Source: Panagrolaimus kolymaensis
Lineage: Eukaryota; Nematoda; Chromadorea; Rhabditida; Panagrolaimidae
Direction: 5' to 3'
NCBI GenBank assembly: GCA_028622995.1
Contig: JAJQJQ010000005.1
Coordinates: 372,001-436,000 of the forward strand
DNA length: 64,000 bases
Part shown: positions 22,201-36,500 of the stretch, in pieces
Position numbering within the stretch: the stretch's first letter is position 1
Layout of the letters: every line of letters begins with the position of its first letter
Program-made: the position numbers and the translations under genes
The notes under the pieces: generated by a model
Seen by the model: only the letters and a program-made list of their open reading frames with translations
What the model was told of the DNA's origin: nothing
The model's database searches: none

Positions 22201-23481
22201 CTGAAATCAATTGATAGAAAATTTTAATAAAAATTAAAAACCTCAAAATTCCTCGAAAAAAATTTAAAGTTTTAACAAACACGAAAGCCTCGATTTATGA
22301 ATGATTTTCTTCTTCAATTTATTTATTACTCAAAGTCTTGCGACAAATAATTCTAGAAAAATTAATAATTCTTAAATTTGATAATAACAAGCTTTAAAAA
22401 AATTAAAACCTTTTCGTACAAAAAACTGGGCTAACAAGAAATTTTAAGAATTTTTAGTTTAAAGAGTATTAAAAAAAATTCTTGAACGTTGGTTCTCTTT
22501 CAAAAAAAAAAAAAAGATTTAAATAAAGTAAAAATAATGGTAACAACAAAAAAAATCAATTCAATTTAGCCAAAACTAAAAAAAACTTATAAAATAATTA
22601 TAAACGCCAGCACAAGCTTTTTTCAAAAACATTTTTTATTTTTATTGAGTGTTCAAGCAAGCAGCAACAACTTTGCACCCTCTCAAATCCAAAACTTTTA
22701 TTTATTTATTTTTATTTTGTTTTTGCTGTTGGACGACGACAACTTTAAAACATAGATGCAATAAAAAAAATAATATTGAACGGCTCAATGAGTCAGAAGA
22801 AAAAAATGACGGCTTTATTTTTAAATGGACTTCTAAAAGTGCCAAAAAGAAGAAAGAAGAGAGTGAGAAAGACTAAATGTATAAAATAAAATAATAAAAA
22901 GGTTGTTTCCGGCTGTATGTATTTTTGAGGGAAGAGAATCATTGACACAAAAAAAATGCGTATAATTTGTCCTTTGTTTGTTTGGTGGCACACATTTTTT
23001 TATATTAACATGGAAACTATGTATTCGAATCTTGGATTATGATTGTAAAATGCTTTTAACTTTGGACTTCTTTTTTTTCATCACAAAAATTTATGTAGTA
23101 ATTTTTGGAATAATAAAAAAGGTAATGATTGGTAAAAATAATTGTTTCGCGGGGATTTTTTCAACGAAAATTTAAAAAATTTCTAAAAAGATACTTTGCT
23201 TTCTGGAAATTAAAAGATTCATATTCTATTTTTTTAATGGATGTCTTTTTTTTTGAAAACAAACTCTTCAACATTTTAATTTTTGCTTTCAATAAATTAA
23301 TTTATTGTATTTATATTTTTTATCTTTGTTTTTGTGCTTTTTTAACCACGAATTCATTAATTTTTTATTTCCTATTTCGTTTGAATTATTTTTTTAACGA
23401 AATTTTGCTGCTCTGCTTTTTTGTTTAATTCTTGGGTTAGATGTAACAATTCAATTGTAAAAATTTGGAGATACTACTTAC

Positions 23482-23593
23482 ATTCCTTCTTTCTTTTATC
23501 ATCTCTCTTTTTTTCAAAAATATTTTCTTTTTCTGTTGACCAAAGACTACGTGCATCTTCTCGCTTTTTGGTTAAAGCAATAGTATTTTTTTG
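23482..23593 (-). CDS. Probable upstream exon of the Lys/Glu-rich gene
   Basis: A short open stretch on the minus strand (QKNTIALTKKREDARSLWST, then EKENIFEKKRDDKRKKE) ends at a consensus GTAAGTAG donor. Composition matches the charged exon at 21822-22200, and the orientation is the same. The phases do not join directly (one base left over here, two expected there), so either an intermediate exon is missing or they belong to different genes. Confidence 0.35.
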
Positions 23594-25057
23594 ATCAAAA
23601 ACATTTTACATTATTCTTCCTTTTTTTGTAATTTAATTTTACCAAAATCAAACTTTTTCTTTCCTTTTTTCACGTAAAAAACCTTTTTATTTTTAAGAGT
23701 AAAAATAAAATGAAATTGCCAAAATAACAAAATTGACTTGAATTGAAAAAATAAAAGAAGAAAAGAAAGTGATACTCAAACTCAATTTGCTTTTTTTTCT
23801 ATTCTATTTTATCCCAGCAAATACTTTTTTTTCTTCTTCAACATTTTGGCTTTTTTTTAATTCAAAAAAGCATTTTTGGGCCTCCAAAAATGGGAGAAGA
23901 AAAGTTAGAATTTCTTGTTTTTCTAAAACAACAAATTTAAATTTTTTAGATATTTTCTAAACGGAAAAATGATTTTATTTTTTAAATTCGAAATATTTAT
24001 TTTCTCATTATTTTTTGCTTAAAACCTGCAACAAAAAAGGTTTAAAGTTTATAAGAAAAAAATAAATTATTTGCTTGTTTATTTTTGAGATTTATTTGAG
24101 ACATCGACGACGACGTTTTTATAATTCCTTAAATGACGTTGTTTTTTTGGAGGGCATCTTAACTTTTTTCCTTGAATGGTTATTTTTTGACATTCCTTTC
24201 CAACATTTTGAGAAGTTTTTGTTAAACCACGAAACCGAATCAATCCTTCACTAAATCATTACTTAATTGGCGAGAGTTTTTTTATAAAAAATCTTTTCAT
24301 AATTTTTTTGTTTTGTTTTGTGCTAAATTTTTTTAAATAAGTAAATTATATTAACCTTTGATGAACTCCAGTCTTTTTTGCTAAAAATAAGTTTATTTTG
24401 ATTGAGACGAAAAAATCTTTAATGCGTGATTTCTGTCTATAACAAATTTATTTTTTTCAGTGGACTTTACTCTTTCTGAACTCTTTTTTATTTCTATCTA
24501 TCTTTAGACTTTTTTTTATTCAAAGATTATTTGAAAAGAGTTCATCCTTTTAATGAATACCATTATATAATAATATTTATTTTACTTTTTATTCGTTAAA
24601 CATGTGTGTAAATTATATTCACTGAAGAAGCATTGAAATAAAAAAAGAAAAGGCTTATCAATAAAAAAATCTAATTATTTGTCACCACCAGAAGAAAAAA
24701 AACCAAAGAAAAAAGAAGGATTTGTTTCATAAATTTGCAGCAGGAAAAGCCTTTATAAGCCTTTTTTTGCCTTTCTTCAATTTATTTTCCAATGTTTTTT
24801 TTATGTTTCTTCAAACAAAAAAGTATGGTGCCAAAAATTTTTTTCTTATGTTAGTTTCTTTTTGTTTACTTTAGCCAAAAAAATTTTAAGGAAGGAAAAA
24901 AATAAAGTGTTTGAGACTGGACTTAAAGACTCAATTGTTTCAATTCTTAAAAAATATTTATTTGTAAGAAAAAAAGAAAAGCATTGAAACACACATATAC
25001 AAGAAAAAAAAGGTAAACATTGAAACGAAATTTTTTTTTTGAATTTGTCTTTTATTG

Positions 25058-25140
25058 GTCCCAGAAGGGTTTCTAACCTTTTACATTCAGATTTGGAGGC
25101 GAATGTCTAAAAAAAGAGCTTAACCACTGCGCCTTTTTTT
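25058..25140 (-). repeat. tRNA-derived SINE or tRNA-pseudogene candidate
   Basis: On the minus strand there is a good RNA polymerase III A box (GGCGCAGTGGTTAAGC). It is followed about 45 bases later by a degenerate B box (GGTTAGAAACC). The acceptor and anticodon stems do not fold into a proper cloverleaf. Confidence 0.35.
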
Positions 25141-26201
25141 GCAAATTAATTCATAAAAATATTTAATTTTTAAAAATTTTCATTTTTCAAAAAAATGTTA
25201 TTTTTTTAAAATTGAGAAACAAAAATATGTTTGTAATTTTACTTTTTGAGCAGCAGTCTTGGAGAGACATGTCTCTTAACAAAATTTAAAGTTCGTATTT
25301 TTTCTACGATCATAAGAAACTCCAAATTATTTTTTTAAAACTCTTTGCTTATTTAAATTTTTTTCACAACAACGGTTGTAAGTCACCCCTTTCTCAAAAG
25401 CAAAACCTAAACTTTAACCTTTTTTTCAATGAAATATTTCGAAATTGTTCCATGTTTTTTTTCTTTCTTCTCTAGTTCAATAACCAACGTACGAATGAAT
25501 ATATCTTACATTTCTTACCTTTTTTTTATAATTCTCACGAGGATGGTTTTACACAATTTATTTTTTTTGTTTGTTTCTTTTTCTTAGAATAATTTAAGCT
25601 GCTTCTTCTGTGTTTTTTTTTTGGCATTTGTTTTTCTTTCCCTTTCATTTTTCATGATTCTTTAAGAAATAATAAAAACTAGTGATGCCAAAAAAATGTT
25701 TTTGGTTTTATATTATTTCATTTCTTCTTCTTCTATCTATGAAATGTTGCTTCAACTAATCCCTTTCTTCCTGATCATTTTTTAATTCATATAAGCTTCT
25801 TTTTTTTTACTAATGATGGAACTTTAATAAATTTTAATTAATGTTAATCTTTGATTCACATTATCTGTTGGTTAGTTTTTATCATTAATAAAGTTCAAAT
25901 TGTTTAAAGAGAAAATAAACTTTTATAAAAATTATCTTTTACAAAATTTATTAATATTTTAATTTTTTTACATTTTTTTCATTTTAACCCTTTTTCTTTA
26001 ATCATTCAATTAATTCTGTTCTTTAATAAAATGGAGCCATATTAACCTTTGTTTAAATACTTCGCGCAGTAATTTTTACAATACCATTTTAAAAAAAATT
26101 TATTTCATTTTTGCGCCTTTTTTTTGTGTCGTTTACCTATATTAAATTTTTTTAAATATTTTCAGTGACAAAAAATAAATAAATATTTTTAAATAATAAA
26201 A

Positions 26202-27587
26202 ATGCAGCAGCAACCAGAAGATCAATCTTCACCTTCACCCGTTGAAGAAGAAGAAGGTGAGGAAGAACCAACAACCGCAATAAGTCAAGATGAGGAAGAG
26301 GAAGAAGAAGACGAAGATGAAAACGATCATGCACCAACAATGTTTTTAACTCGTCGACAAAATAGTGTTCCAGGTGGACGTTCGTTAACTCAAACGGGGC
26401 ATGAAGCAACAATAATTCAAGGTTCACCATTTATTTATTGTGGTTCCGCTCCAAATCCAATCAATTCTCATCGACGATTAGCTCATCATAATTCTATGAG
26501 ATCGCCAGCTACTTATGAAAGAGAAAGAAATAATAATACCGCTGCAGCAAATGGAGGAAACAGCGCCAATAATAATAATAATAATGTTGGACCAAGTTCT
26601 TCATCTCGAAGATTAAAGCGACATGATACGGATCCAAGTATGGGTAAATCAGGTGTGTGTCAGTCACAATGTGTTGTTTGGTTTTCTTCTTTGCAAAATG
26701 CACAAATCCCATAAAAAAAATATAAAAAACTTAATTATAAAAACGTTTCGAAGCAAATAGTTATGAATTTAGAATTAAATATAAAAAATTTTTAGTAGCA
26801 GTCCCCGAGTTTTTTGAATTTTTATTGGCCGCTCTGGAAAATTTCCAAGGTTTAAAAAAAAGACTTTTTTCAATCTTTGAAAATCTGTAAAAAAAAAAGA
26901 CTAAAGAAAATTTTCCACCTCCTCCTCCATACACATAAATAAATAGTGGTGTCTTAATTTTAGTCGCATGAATAAATAATTTTCGATGCTCTGTCAAAAA
27001 AAAATTTATGTGATTTTTACTAGAAATGCAAAACAACACAACAACAGTTTCTGGCCCAATGCATTTTAGTCAAAAGTATATATAAGACAGAAGCAGCAGA
27101 AATTTTTTTACAACTTTTTTTTTTGCATTCCACAAAAATTAAGCTATCTAAAAAGTCGTAGCTTTTTTTGTTAAACAAAAGTTTTTTTTATTTATTTTAT
27201 GCTGCAACACATTAAATTTTTATTTTCGAAGCACAGATATTTTTTTGAATTTCACCTTTCAAACACATATTTTTTTTTTTTGCTTGCTTCTTTAGCTTTA
27301 AATATTTTGTGTGCCATTTTTTTTTTGCTAAAATTTTTTTAATTCTTTTACAAAATTTATAAATTTGAATAATTTTTATAATTATTTTTTCCACTGATTT
27401 TTAGGCCGATCTAAGATGTCATCACCTAGTACCACACCCGCAATAGATGCTTATCAAGATGGATATTTAAATGTGCCAACTATAATGCAACGAGATCGTG
27501 CCAGTCCTTCCGTTGGAAGCGTCCAATCTGATCCTGAAAGTTGTTTAGATGGATATTTTTATGATGAAGATGATCATAGTTTAATTG
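26202..27587 (+). CDS. SLC4A11: Distal alternative N-terminus (isoform A) of the SLC4A11-type gene
   Basis: Exons 26202-26652 and 27405-27587 join in phase 1 ([11 protein letters not shown]). They encode an acidic, disordered N-terminus: [20 protein letters not shown], later [13 protein letters not shown], then Ser/Asn-rich sequence and a [13 protein letters not shown] end. The second exon ends G|GTTGGT; the leftover G plus AT of exon 50143 makes Asp, giving [11 protein letters not shown]. An in-frame ATG at 27416 in the second exon could also act as a start. No conserved domain lies in this part, as is usual for SLC4 N-termini. Confidence 0.65.
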
Positions 27588-30500
27588 GTTGGTTTACCTC
27601 TCTTAAATTTTAAAAATGTCGTCAAATATACTAAATTTAAAAAAAGGGGGAAAAAATCTCGTATTTTTATTTAACTTCATTACTTAAAGATTTGGGGTAA
27701 TTGAGTGATAGTTTTGATTGGTAAATGTAAAAAATGAATATCAAAATGTTTAAAAAAAATTAATATGGCTGTTTGAAAATGATTTGTTAAACTTTGTTGG
27801 ATTTATATATGGAACGAACAAACAATGGTGGCTTCAACACAACTTCATGGTTTCATCAAGAAGTTTTTATTTTTTCATTAACTTTTTTTGATGGTAAATT
27901 CTTTAAAATGATGTCACCTGATTTATTTATTACTGTTTGTAGTATTTCTAAAAATAGTTTAATTTTATGTTTTGAGTTTCGAAAAGAATTAGTTTACTTT
28001 TGGAAACTTTTTTTAGGGTTCATAACATTCTTTTCATTATTAAAAATTTTTTTATTTCATTTACAAATGTGTGTTTTAATTATTTATTTTGAGTACCTTT
28101 CTTTCATTTCATTGGTCTAAAACTCAAAAAAAATTTATTACTTAAAAATGATGCAATTTTTATTTATCTTCACAAACCCCTTCTTTTTTTTGTCTATCTA
28201 TCTTAAAAAGAAACTCTTTTATATTAAACCATATTTTTTTCTTTAAAAGAAAAAAAAGTTTCATTACTTATTTCTTTTATCCCTGAGAAAAAATATTTTT
28301 GCCCTCTATTTAAAATTAGATGCATATTTTATTAACAGCAGCAAAAAAATACTTTCATTCCTTACTTATTTTACTCTTTTCTTTTTTTTGAAAGCTAGAA
28401 AAAAACATTGAAAACTAAAAAAGTTGAGGGTGGAATATAAAATAAAATAAAAAAATACTTTTAACTATCTTTTTTTTTTAATTTCACGTCATTCTTGACT
28501 GAATTCATTTATTTTAATTTTTCTTCTTTTTTTACTTTGATCGTTAGCTTTTTTTTAAATGCTTGACAATTTTTTTTTCTAGTTGTGGGGCAAAAAAAAT
28601 GGCAGGAGTGTTGACTTTTACAAATACATATAATTTTTTCTTCTTCTTTTTTTATTACATGTTAAGAATTTCAATTACAACAAATTTAACAAAATAAAAA
28701 AAGTTTATTTTCTTGTTGACACGTTTATTATTTGTAAGACGACTGACTGAATTTTAACATATTTCTGTTTTTTGTTTTGTTTTTCAAAGTCCAATCATTC
28801 CTAAAGCTCAAAATTGAGGGTGAAAGTTCTTTGATTCTCCTCTAAAAATTTTTTTCCTTATTGCTTTTTTTCTGCTTCTTTTTTTTTATTGAAAAAAGTC
28901 AAGGAAAAAAAACAGCTAAAAGCCAAAGCCAAAGTCCAAAGGAATTTAAACAATTAACACACAAACAAGAAAATTTTTTTTATGATTGCATTTTCATGTT
29001 TTTTTTTTGAGAAAAAAGAAATGACAGATAACAAACAGGAGATATGAGTGACTGACGCGGATACATATGTGTATTTTTTTTTTCAACGGAGTTAAGCAAC
29101 AAGCAAAAAATTTAGAGGCATCCATCGGCCGTGGTGGCATTTGACCTTATTATTAAGTTAAACACGATTTAAAGCCACAATAAAGTTTTGAAAAATGAAA
29201 AAATGTGTTTAACAACTGTTTATTTTTTTGTGTTTTTACTTCTTTCTTTTTTGTTGTTGTTCGTTGAAAGTTTTTTACTTCCCTGAAAGCATTGAGAATT
29301 TTTTAAGGCTTGATAATGAGTAAAGTTTTAAAATTTAAAAAGCAGGCAATCAGAGAATTGTAATTTCTATAAAATTTTATGACAATTTTCGATTGGCAGA
29401 AATTTTCATCAAAATTTTCAATAAATTTTGCTTTATCAGTAAAAAATAAGCAAAAGCTAGAAATTTTCAAAAATAAGTAACAAAGACAAAATTCAAACTT
29501 GAAAAATCTTAAAAACCTTCATTTTATTTTTTAAACTAGGTTTCATATTTCTCAGCAATAATAATCATCAGACTTAAAAGTTACAAAAAACTATTTTTAC
29601 ATTATTTATTACTTCCTTTAAATTTTTTTCTATTTATTAAGTCTTCGCCCTTCTGTTCAAAAGTGTGCGTGTGTCTGTCAAAATTTCTGAATATAATTTT
29701 AAACACTTTTGAGCCATCTTTTTTTTCATTGATAATAAAATTAAAAAATAGCTGTTAAAATAAAAAAGTACTTAAATCTTATTTACTTTTTTTTGTTTGG
29801 AATTTTGTCATATACATATTTCTCAGAAATAAAAAAGTCATCATTCTTTTGTTTTATTTTTTAAGAAATGAAACTGGAAAAAAAAGGAAAAAGAAGGAAG
29901 TAGGATGAAGAAGGTACATATATGTATTTGTATTTGAATGTGGATGTATGTTTTTTATTTTTTTTATTTTATGAAGCCAATATAGATAGATAGCCTCAGA
30001 CAACCCCAATGGCATATTTTTTTTTGTTTTTTAAAGAGAATAAAAAATTGGGATTGTTTGATGAGTAAACAAGAAAATTCTTTTATTTTTTTTTGTTTGA
30101 TGAAAGAAAGAAAGAAATAAGTGTCATCTTCCTATCTATCTCTCTTCTTCCTATTTATTTATTTTTTCGTCAATGAAAATGAAACAATTCTAATTTAAAA
30201 ATATATAGCGTTTCGGTTTTTTTTTCTTTTTGCTTTTTAAAAAACATTTATGGCACACAAATAAATTTTTGTTATTGAATATTTGAGAAAAATATTTAGG
30301 GCAAAGCATCTCAAAAAAAAATAATGGCTAGTTAATTGTCTTGAATCGAAGCGAAAATGCTTCATGTCAAAAATTAACTTATAAAAAATTACTTTTTGTG
30401 ACAAAATTCATTCTTATTTATTTTTTATGTACTTTAAATTAAAATTCAGATATCCCTTAATTTTTTCTTGCTTATTTTTTTTTTTTTGTTCTTCAAACTA

Positions 30501-33500
30501 TTGATCAATCATTTTTTTTTATTTCAAAAATTCCTCCTTCACTTTCTCCTTCAACCTTTTTTTTTATAACTTAATTTTTATGCTTTGAACCAGCTGTTTT
30601 CTCATACACATATTCATCCATATCATCTCCCTTCCATCCCAAGCAAGCAGACGATAAAGAAAAAGCCCAAAAGCCAGCTAATTCATCTTATTTATCCACC
30701 CGCATGCTTGCTTGCTTATTGCTTCTTCTTTGATTTTTTTGATAATGCAAAAAAAAAAAACAAAAACAAAACAAAATAAAATAAAAGAAAAATTCTTTGA
30801 AACAAAACAATTGTTTCCTTCTCTTCTTCTTTTTTAATGTTTTTGCTGCCACTTTTTTTTTCTCCCTGGCTTTCCAAAGAAAAAAAGGAAAAAGCAATTA
30901 GATGTCAATTAGCAATTTGGTAATTAATTGGTTTTCACTTCTTTTTTTTTAAATCTTTTTTTCTTTCTTAAATGATGATGGAATGGTTAAGCGTGATTTT
31001 TTTTTTCTTGAGATAAAAAGGGGAGAAAAAATTTGTTTGAAGTTTGAGGATCAAACAAAAGGTTAACTAATTTTCTATTTTTTTAAAAGCCTTTGTTTTA
31101 AAATTTCAAATAATTTTTTTGTTTAAACTTTGCTCTGAAATTTATTTTTGTTAATTAATATTAAATAAATTTTTGCTTAGAGAAATATATCTTTCGTTGC
31201 AGGTGCTTGCTTCTGATTTCCTATCCTCAAAATTTTGTTTCACACATTTTTATTGCAAAAACCTTTGCTTCTGTTGGAAAAGCTTTTTGCCTTCCTAATT
31301 TTTTTTCGATGAATAATCTTTTTTTCTTTATTTCTTTTACATTGAAAAATTAAAATTTTGCTTTAAGGCATTTTTATAACCTTTTATTTTGAAAATTTTT
31401 TGACATGACTTTTTTGGAGGATGCGTCTTCTTATTTTTTTACTCATTCATTTCGATGGATGCTGTTGCTGCTTCTATAAACAACAACGTCTAAGTCAAGT
31501 CATCCATCCATCCACCAACAACAACCTCCTTCCTCCTACGCTGCTTGGTTTACTTTAAAACACATCACCGATGTTGCAAAAAAATAAAGAAAAAAGATTC
31601 TTGAATGTAATTTTTTGCAACAAAAAAATCTGTTTTGAACTTGAGATGAATGAACTTTGTATCATAAAGAGGCGATAGTTATTTATTTGGCAGATTTTTT
31701 TGGTGACATAATTATTTTTTGGAATTCAAAATCTTTATTTATTTCTAAAAATTCAAGTTTCCTACTCATTGAATTTTTTTGTTAATGACTCAAATTAACA
31801 TATTCATAGGGAACCGAAATAATAAAAAAATTGGTTTTTCGCTTTGAAACTCTATGAAATAAGCTTCCAAGGGACAGATTCTGATTTATTTTAGTCGATA
31901 TTTCCCTTAACTTTTTTTTAACGAAAAAGATGAATAAGGAAATCTTTAAAATGTTAAAAAATTGAAAGAAAAAAGGAAAAAAGCTTGGATGTTTAAAAAA
32001 AAAAGAAAAAAGAATAAAGTTTGTTGCGTTCATTAACTCAATTTACTTTCTCGAAGATGCTGATGTTTGTGCGTAAAGATTTCGTTTACCAAAATTGCAA
32101 AAAAAGTTGTGTTTCTTGCTTTCAAAAAAATCTTCCTCTTTTTTTTCGATTTTTTCTTTGTTATTTTTGAATAAAGAATTTTTAAAAAAATATAAAATTT
32201 AGCAACTTTTTTACCGATAGCGAATTTCTTTTGTAAAAAAATATTTTATTTGATTCATTTTTAAAAAAATATAAATCTTTTCGATTGTTTGCGATAAAAA
32301 TTGTTCTTCTTTTTCTTCTCATTAGATTCATATTCAAAAAAATAGGAAGTGTTTTTTCGAACGTGTTTAAAACTAACTATTCGAAATTTAATAATATTCC
32401 GAACAAAATACAAATAAATATTTTTTACGTGCAAATTCCAACATTTTTTTAGAGAAGTAATCTTTTCTTGAATTTTTCAATCTCTAAAATTATTTATTTG
32501 ATTTTTCGTTATTAGAAAGAAATCGCAAAAGTTTTATTTAATTTTTTGAAATATATTTTTTTACATCGAAATTTGCAATTTTTGTTAATCTTTTATTTTT
32601 CACTTTGGGTTTTTTTTGTAAAAAATATTACTGTAGCATCCTTAAATTGTGAAATCAAAAAAATCGATATAATTTTTTTAAAAAAATAAAAATTTTTACT
32701 TTCGCCCAAAATCCACGTGCTTTTTTTCTTCTAAAACTGCAATGCTTTTTTATTTTTTTTTATTTAACAGTTTTTTTTTCTATGGAAGACTCCAAACTTG
32801 TCAGATTCCTTTCATTTTTTTCTTCCTTTGTATTTTTTTTGTTGTTGATTTGTTTGAGTTAATCTTATTTTTTTAAACCTTCAAAACTTTAAAAATAAAA
32901 ATAAAAAAAGGAGCAACACCAAAACCAAAATCTTTTTTTTCTTACACTTTGCTATAGGCTTTTTTTTTCTTAGCGTTCCCTATTGGCCTAAAACAAAAAA
33001 ACCAAAGCCCCAACGAAGAAAACTAAAATAAAGTTATGAGATTTTTTCTTTTTCATAGACGTTTAAAAAAAAAAATGGAAAAGATGGCATTGTTTTAGTT
33101 TTGAGAGACTCACTCTAAAATTCGGCTCGGCTGAAACTAAAGAAAGCTGTCTCTTCGATCCGATGTGGATGGATTTTAAAAAGGAGATGAATCCCTTGGG
33201 ATTGAGAATTTTTTGCTTGTCTTTTTTTGTTTTAGAAACAAAACAAAAAAAAATAGTGATATTGAAAAAAAGAAACACCACCACTACCATCAAAAGCAGC
33301 CAAAGGAGCGGCAGCGGCATCCTGTAACTCAAAAACTTCTTTTTTTTTACAACAAGTTTTTCTCCGTTCTTCATTTTCTCTAAAAAAAAATTTCTAACTT
33401 TTTTATCTAAATTTTTTTTCCCTTTCGAATGACGAGAAGAAAATGTTTTTTCTTTCTTTTTACATTTGCATAATTTTTTTTTGCCATTGGCATCGACGAC

Positions 33501-36500
33501 TTTGAATTTGGAATTCAGAATTATAAAGTTTATTTTTTCTTTATTTTTTTTTGTGACTTTTCAAAAGCCTTTTTTTTATTTTGGTTGCATTTTTCTTCTT
33601 CTTCCTATGTTTTGAGATCTAATTGTTTATCAATGATTTTTTCTTCCAATTGTTTTTTATCTGTGGCTTCTTCCCTTTTTTTTTAAACCACGAGGAAACC
33701 AAGTCCAAGAATTGTTTTTTCAGCCTTTTTTTTCTTGGGTAATTAATGAGACTGTTCCTCTTCCTTCTCTATCTCTCTCTTCACCATTCTTCGTGTCTAT
33801 CCTATCTTCTTCTCCTGTCTTGTCTTGTCTTGCCTTGTTCGGAAGACGTGTTGTGTTTGGTGGTTGTGGTTTTGCGGTTCAATAAAATAAAAAGTATTTA
33901 ATTTTGAGGGGGCAAAGAGCAATTTGCAATTTTGCCGTTGGGCAAAATAGTGTTTAAAAAAAAGAAGCTTGAAGACGGAAGAAAAAAAAAAGAAAAAAGA
34001 AAGAATGCCGACATTTTTCTCGCCGTCGTAAAAGAAAAAAGAAAGAAGAACAATCTTTTACTTCTTTTTTTTTTATTTTCGCGACTTTTTTTATTTTACC
34101 GACAGCAAAAATAAAAAATAAAGCTTTTCACTCTTTTTCTTTAATTCAGAAGACGTGTGAGCTGCTGCAACTAGAAACAACCATGAACATTTTCTTCTTT
34201 TCATTCTAAAAGCTAGCTCTTTTGCGTCTGTTTATCGGCGGAATCTTCTTCTTTTTTTTACTCACGTTTTATTTTTTTACTTTGCGTCTGTTAAATAAAA
34301 TATTTATTTTTTAAGTTAGCCAATTGCCTTTTTTTGACTTTGAGTTTGACTTTTCTTTCTTTCTTTTTTGATATATCAGAAAAACACAACTTTTCGATTT
34401 TTCGCCAAGCTTAATTTTATGTATGTACTTGCTAGGTAGGTGAAGCCATGTTTCACCATGAAATTGTCAAATATTAATTTTTATAAAATTTTGTTTGTTG
34501 GGTTTTTTGTCTTCCAAAATTTTAACCACAAAAATTCTTATTCTCGCTTCCACATCGAAGAATTCCAATACGAAAATCCGTAGTAGCTTTAAATATTTTG
34601 TTTTCGAGTTATATTTATTTGAGCTTTGTGCTTTTAAAAAAATTTCCTTATTTTTTGATTTTTTTCACTAAAAGTTTTTTTTATTCTGTTAAAATCCTAA
34701 ATTGCCCAAAATTGCCTTTCTTTGATTTTTTTGACTTCAGAAGCAACAACCTTTTTTTTCTTCTTAATCCCGCTATTTTTTTTTTGAATGAACAATGCTT
34801 TTTATTATTTTCTTTTATATCTCTGCGGGTGATAAACAATCACAAGAAAACGTGAAAGAAGAAAAAAGGTAAAGAAAATTTGCGGATAGAGAGAGCCAAT
34901 TTTTTCTTTAGCTTTTCACTTTTTTTCCTTCTGTTTTTTTAAATGTTTTCCTTGCAGAAGAAGAAGGAAGGCACACACATAAATAAATGGAGGATGGAAA
35001 AGAATAAACTAATTTCTTTATTCTTCTAAAACTTTTTCTTCTTCGATGGCTTTGGCTTTAAAGTTTTTTTAGCAAAAACTTTTTTTCTCCTGACTTACTT
35101 TTTTCTTTACGTTTAGGCTTCTTCTTCGATTGTTATTTAAAAAAAAAGGTTTTTTTGCTGCTAAAGTTTTGTAAAACTTAAAAATATTTTTTGTTTAAAT
35201 TTTTTTTGCATTTTTGCATTTTTCTGTTATTATTTTTGTTTCTTTTTTAGTTAAGGAAATCCCTAAAAAATATATCGGGACAAAAAATGGATATGAAAAA
35301 TTTTTGGCGCTAGAATCCATGTCAAGCTTATCAAAAAAAAAATTGAGTTTTATTAGACTTTGTTACTATCATTTTTTCTCGATGTTTCATTTTATCGAAG
35401 TTTAACATTTTTCCCAGTATCTGGCGCCACCATTCCATCTTCAATATTATCCCATAAATTAACTTTTCTAACCAATTCTCAAAAAAAGAAGACCATAATT
35501 GTTTTCTCTTTTATTTATCCATTTACTTTTATTCCTTTTTCATTGCCACCCTCAACTTTTTATTTTTTTATTTTATTTTATGGCAACATTAATCTTTTGT
35601 TTTTTATTTCTCATCATGGCTATCAAAAAAAAAGAAGAAGTTTTCTTTCTGTCTTTTTTTTACATTTGTCATCCAATGCACGTTTTTTTTTAAATTTTTT
35701 TTTCTGGAGCTTCCATGAAAAAATAAACTTAAATAAAAATATAAACTATCAATGAGATATGTGAGAAGCAAGAAGAAATAAAAAAAAAGTGGACGAGTGA
35801 GAAGAATGAATATAAAAAAAAATTAATTTATTCTTCCAACTTCAAACCACCAACAACAACTTTGGCAACGGCGGCTACTTGACTTTTTTTTAATTTAAAA
35901 TAAAAAAAATTTATTTATCTTTCGAATTCGATGGTGGCCAACCGCCGCCGCCGCTAGCTGGATTGAGCTTAAAAAATATTATAGAATGAAAAAAGGCTAA
36001 AAACAAAAACAAAAAATATATTTTTTTATTGGTGAAAAATAATTCTGAAGAATAAAGCTAACATAAATAAAGCAAAAAATATGATAATTAGATAAATAAA
36101 TTGGGTCTTCTGCAGTTTAAAGTGCCCGCATTTATTTATTTTTTTATATTCTTTTTTCACTTTCACTGTTATGAAATTTTCATTATTTAAATTTAGGGAC
36201 TATTAAATTTAAGACTAAAAATTTTTGGATCCATTATAAATTTAGATCCTTTATTTGGTTCTTGGATCCATTATTGGTTCTTGGATCCATTATTGGTTCT
36301 TGGATCCATTATTGGTTCTTGGATCCTTTATTAATTTAGATCCATTATTGGTTCTTGGATCCATTATTGGTTCTTGTATCCTTTATTAATTTAGATCCAT
36401 TATTGATTCATGGATCCATTATTTGTTCTTGAATCCTTTGTGACTCCTTCTTTAAAAGTTTGCAATTTCATATAACAAACTTTTGATGCATTGAAAATGT

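Larger units (their letters stand above)
22201..26201. other. AT-rich non-coding stretch upstream of the transporter gene
   Basis: Apart from the exon at 23482-23593 and a tRNA-like SINE candidate at 25058-25140, this is homopolymer-rich sequence with Phe/Lys-dominated chance frames. The last few hundred bases should include the distal promoter of the SLC4-type gene; no element is clear. Confidence 0.3.

Noticed and set aside
22649..22876. Plus-strand frame of 75 codons ending in Lys/Glu-rich sequence
   Set aside because: It has no splice support and its N-terminal half is T-rich chance sequence; the coding signal nearby is on the minus strand.
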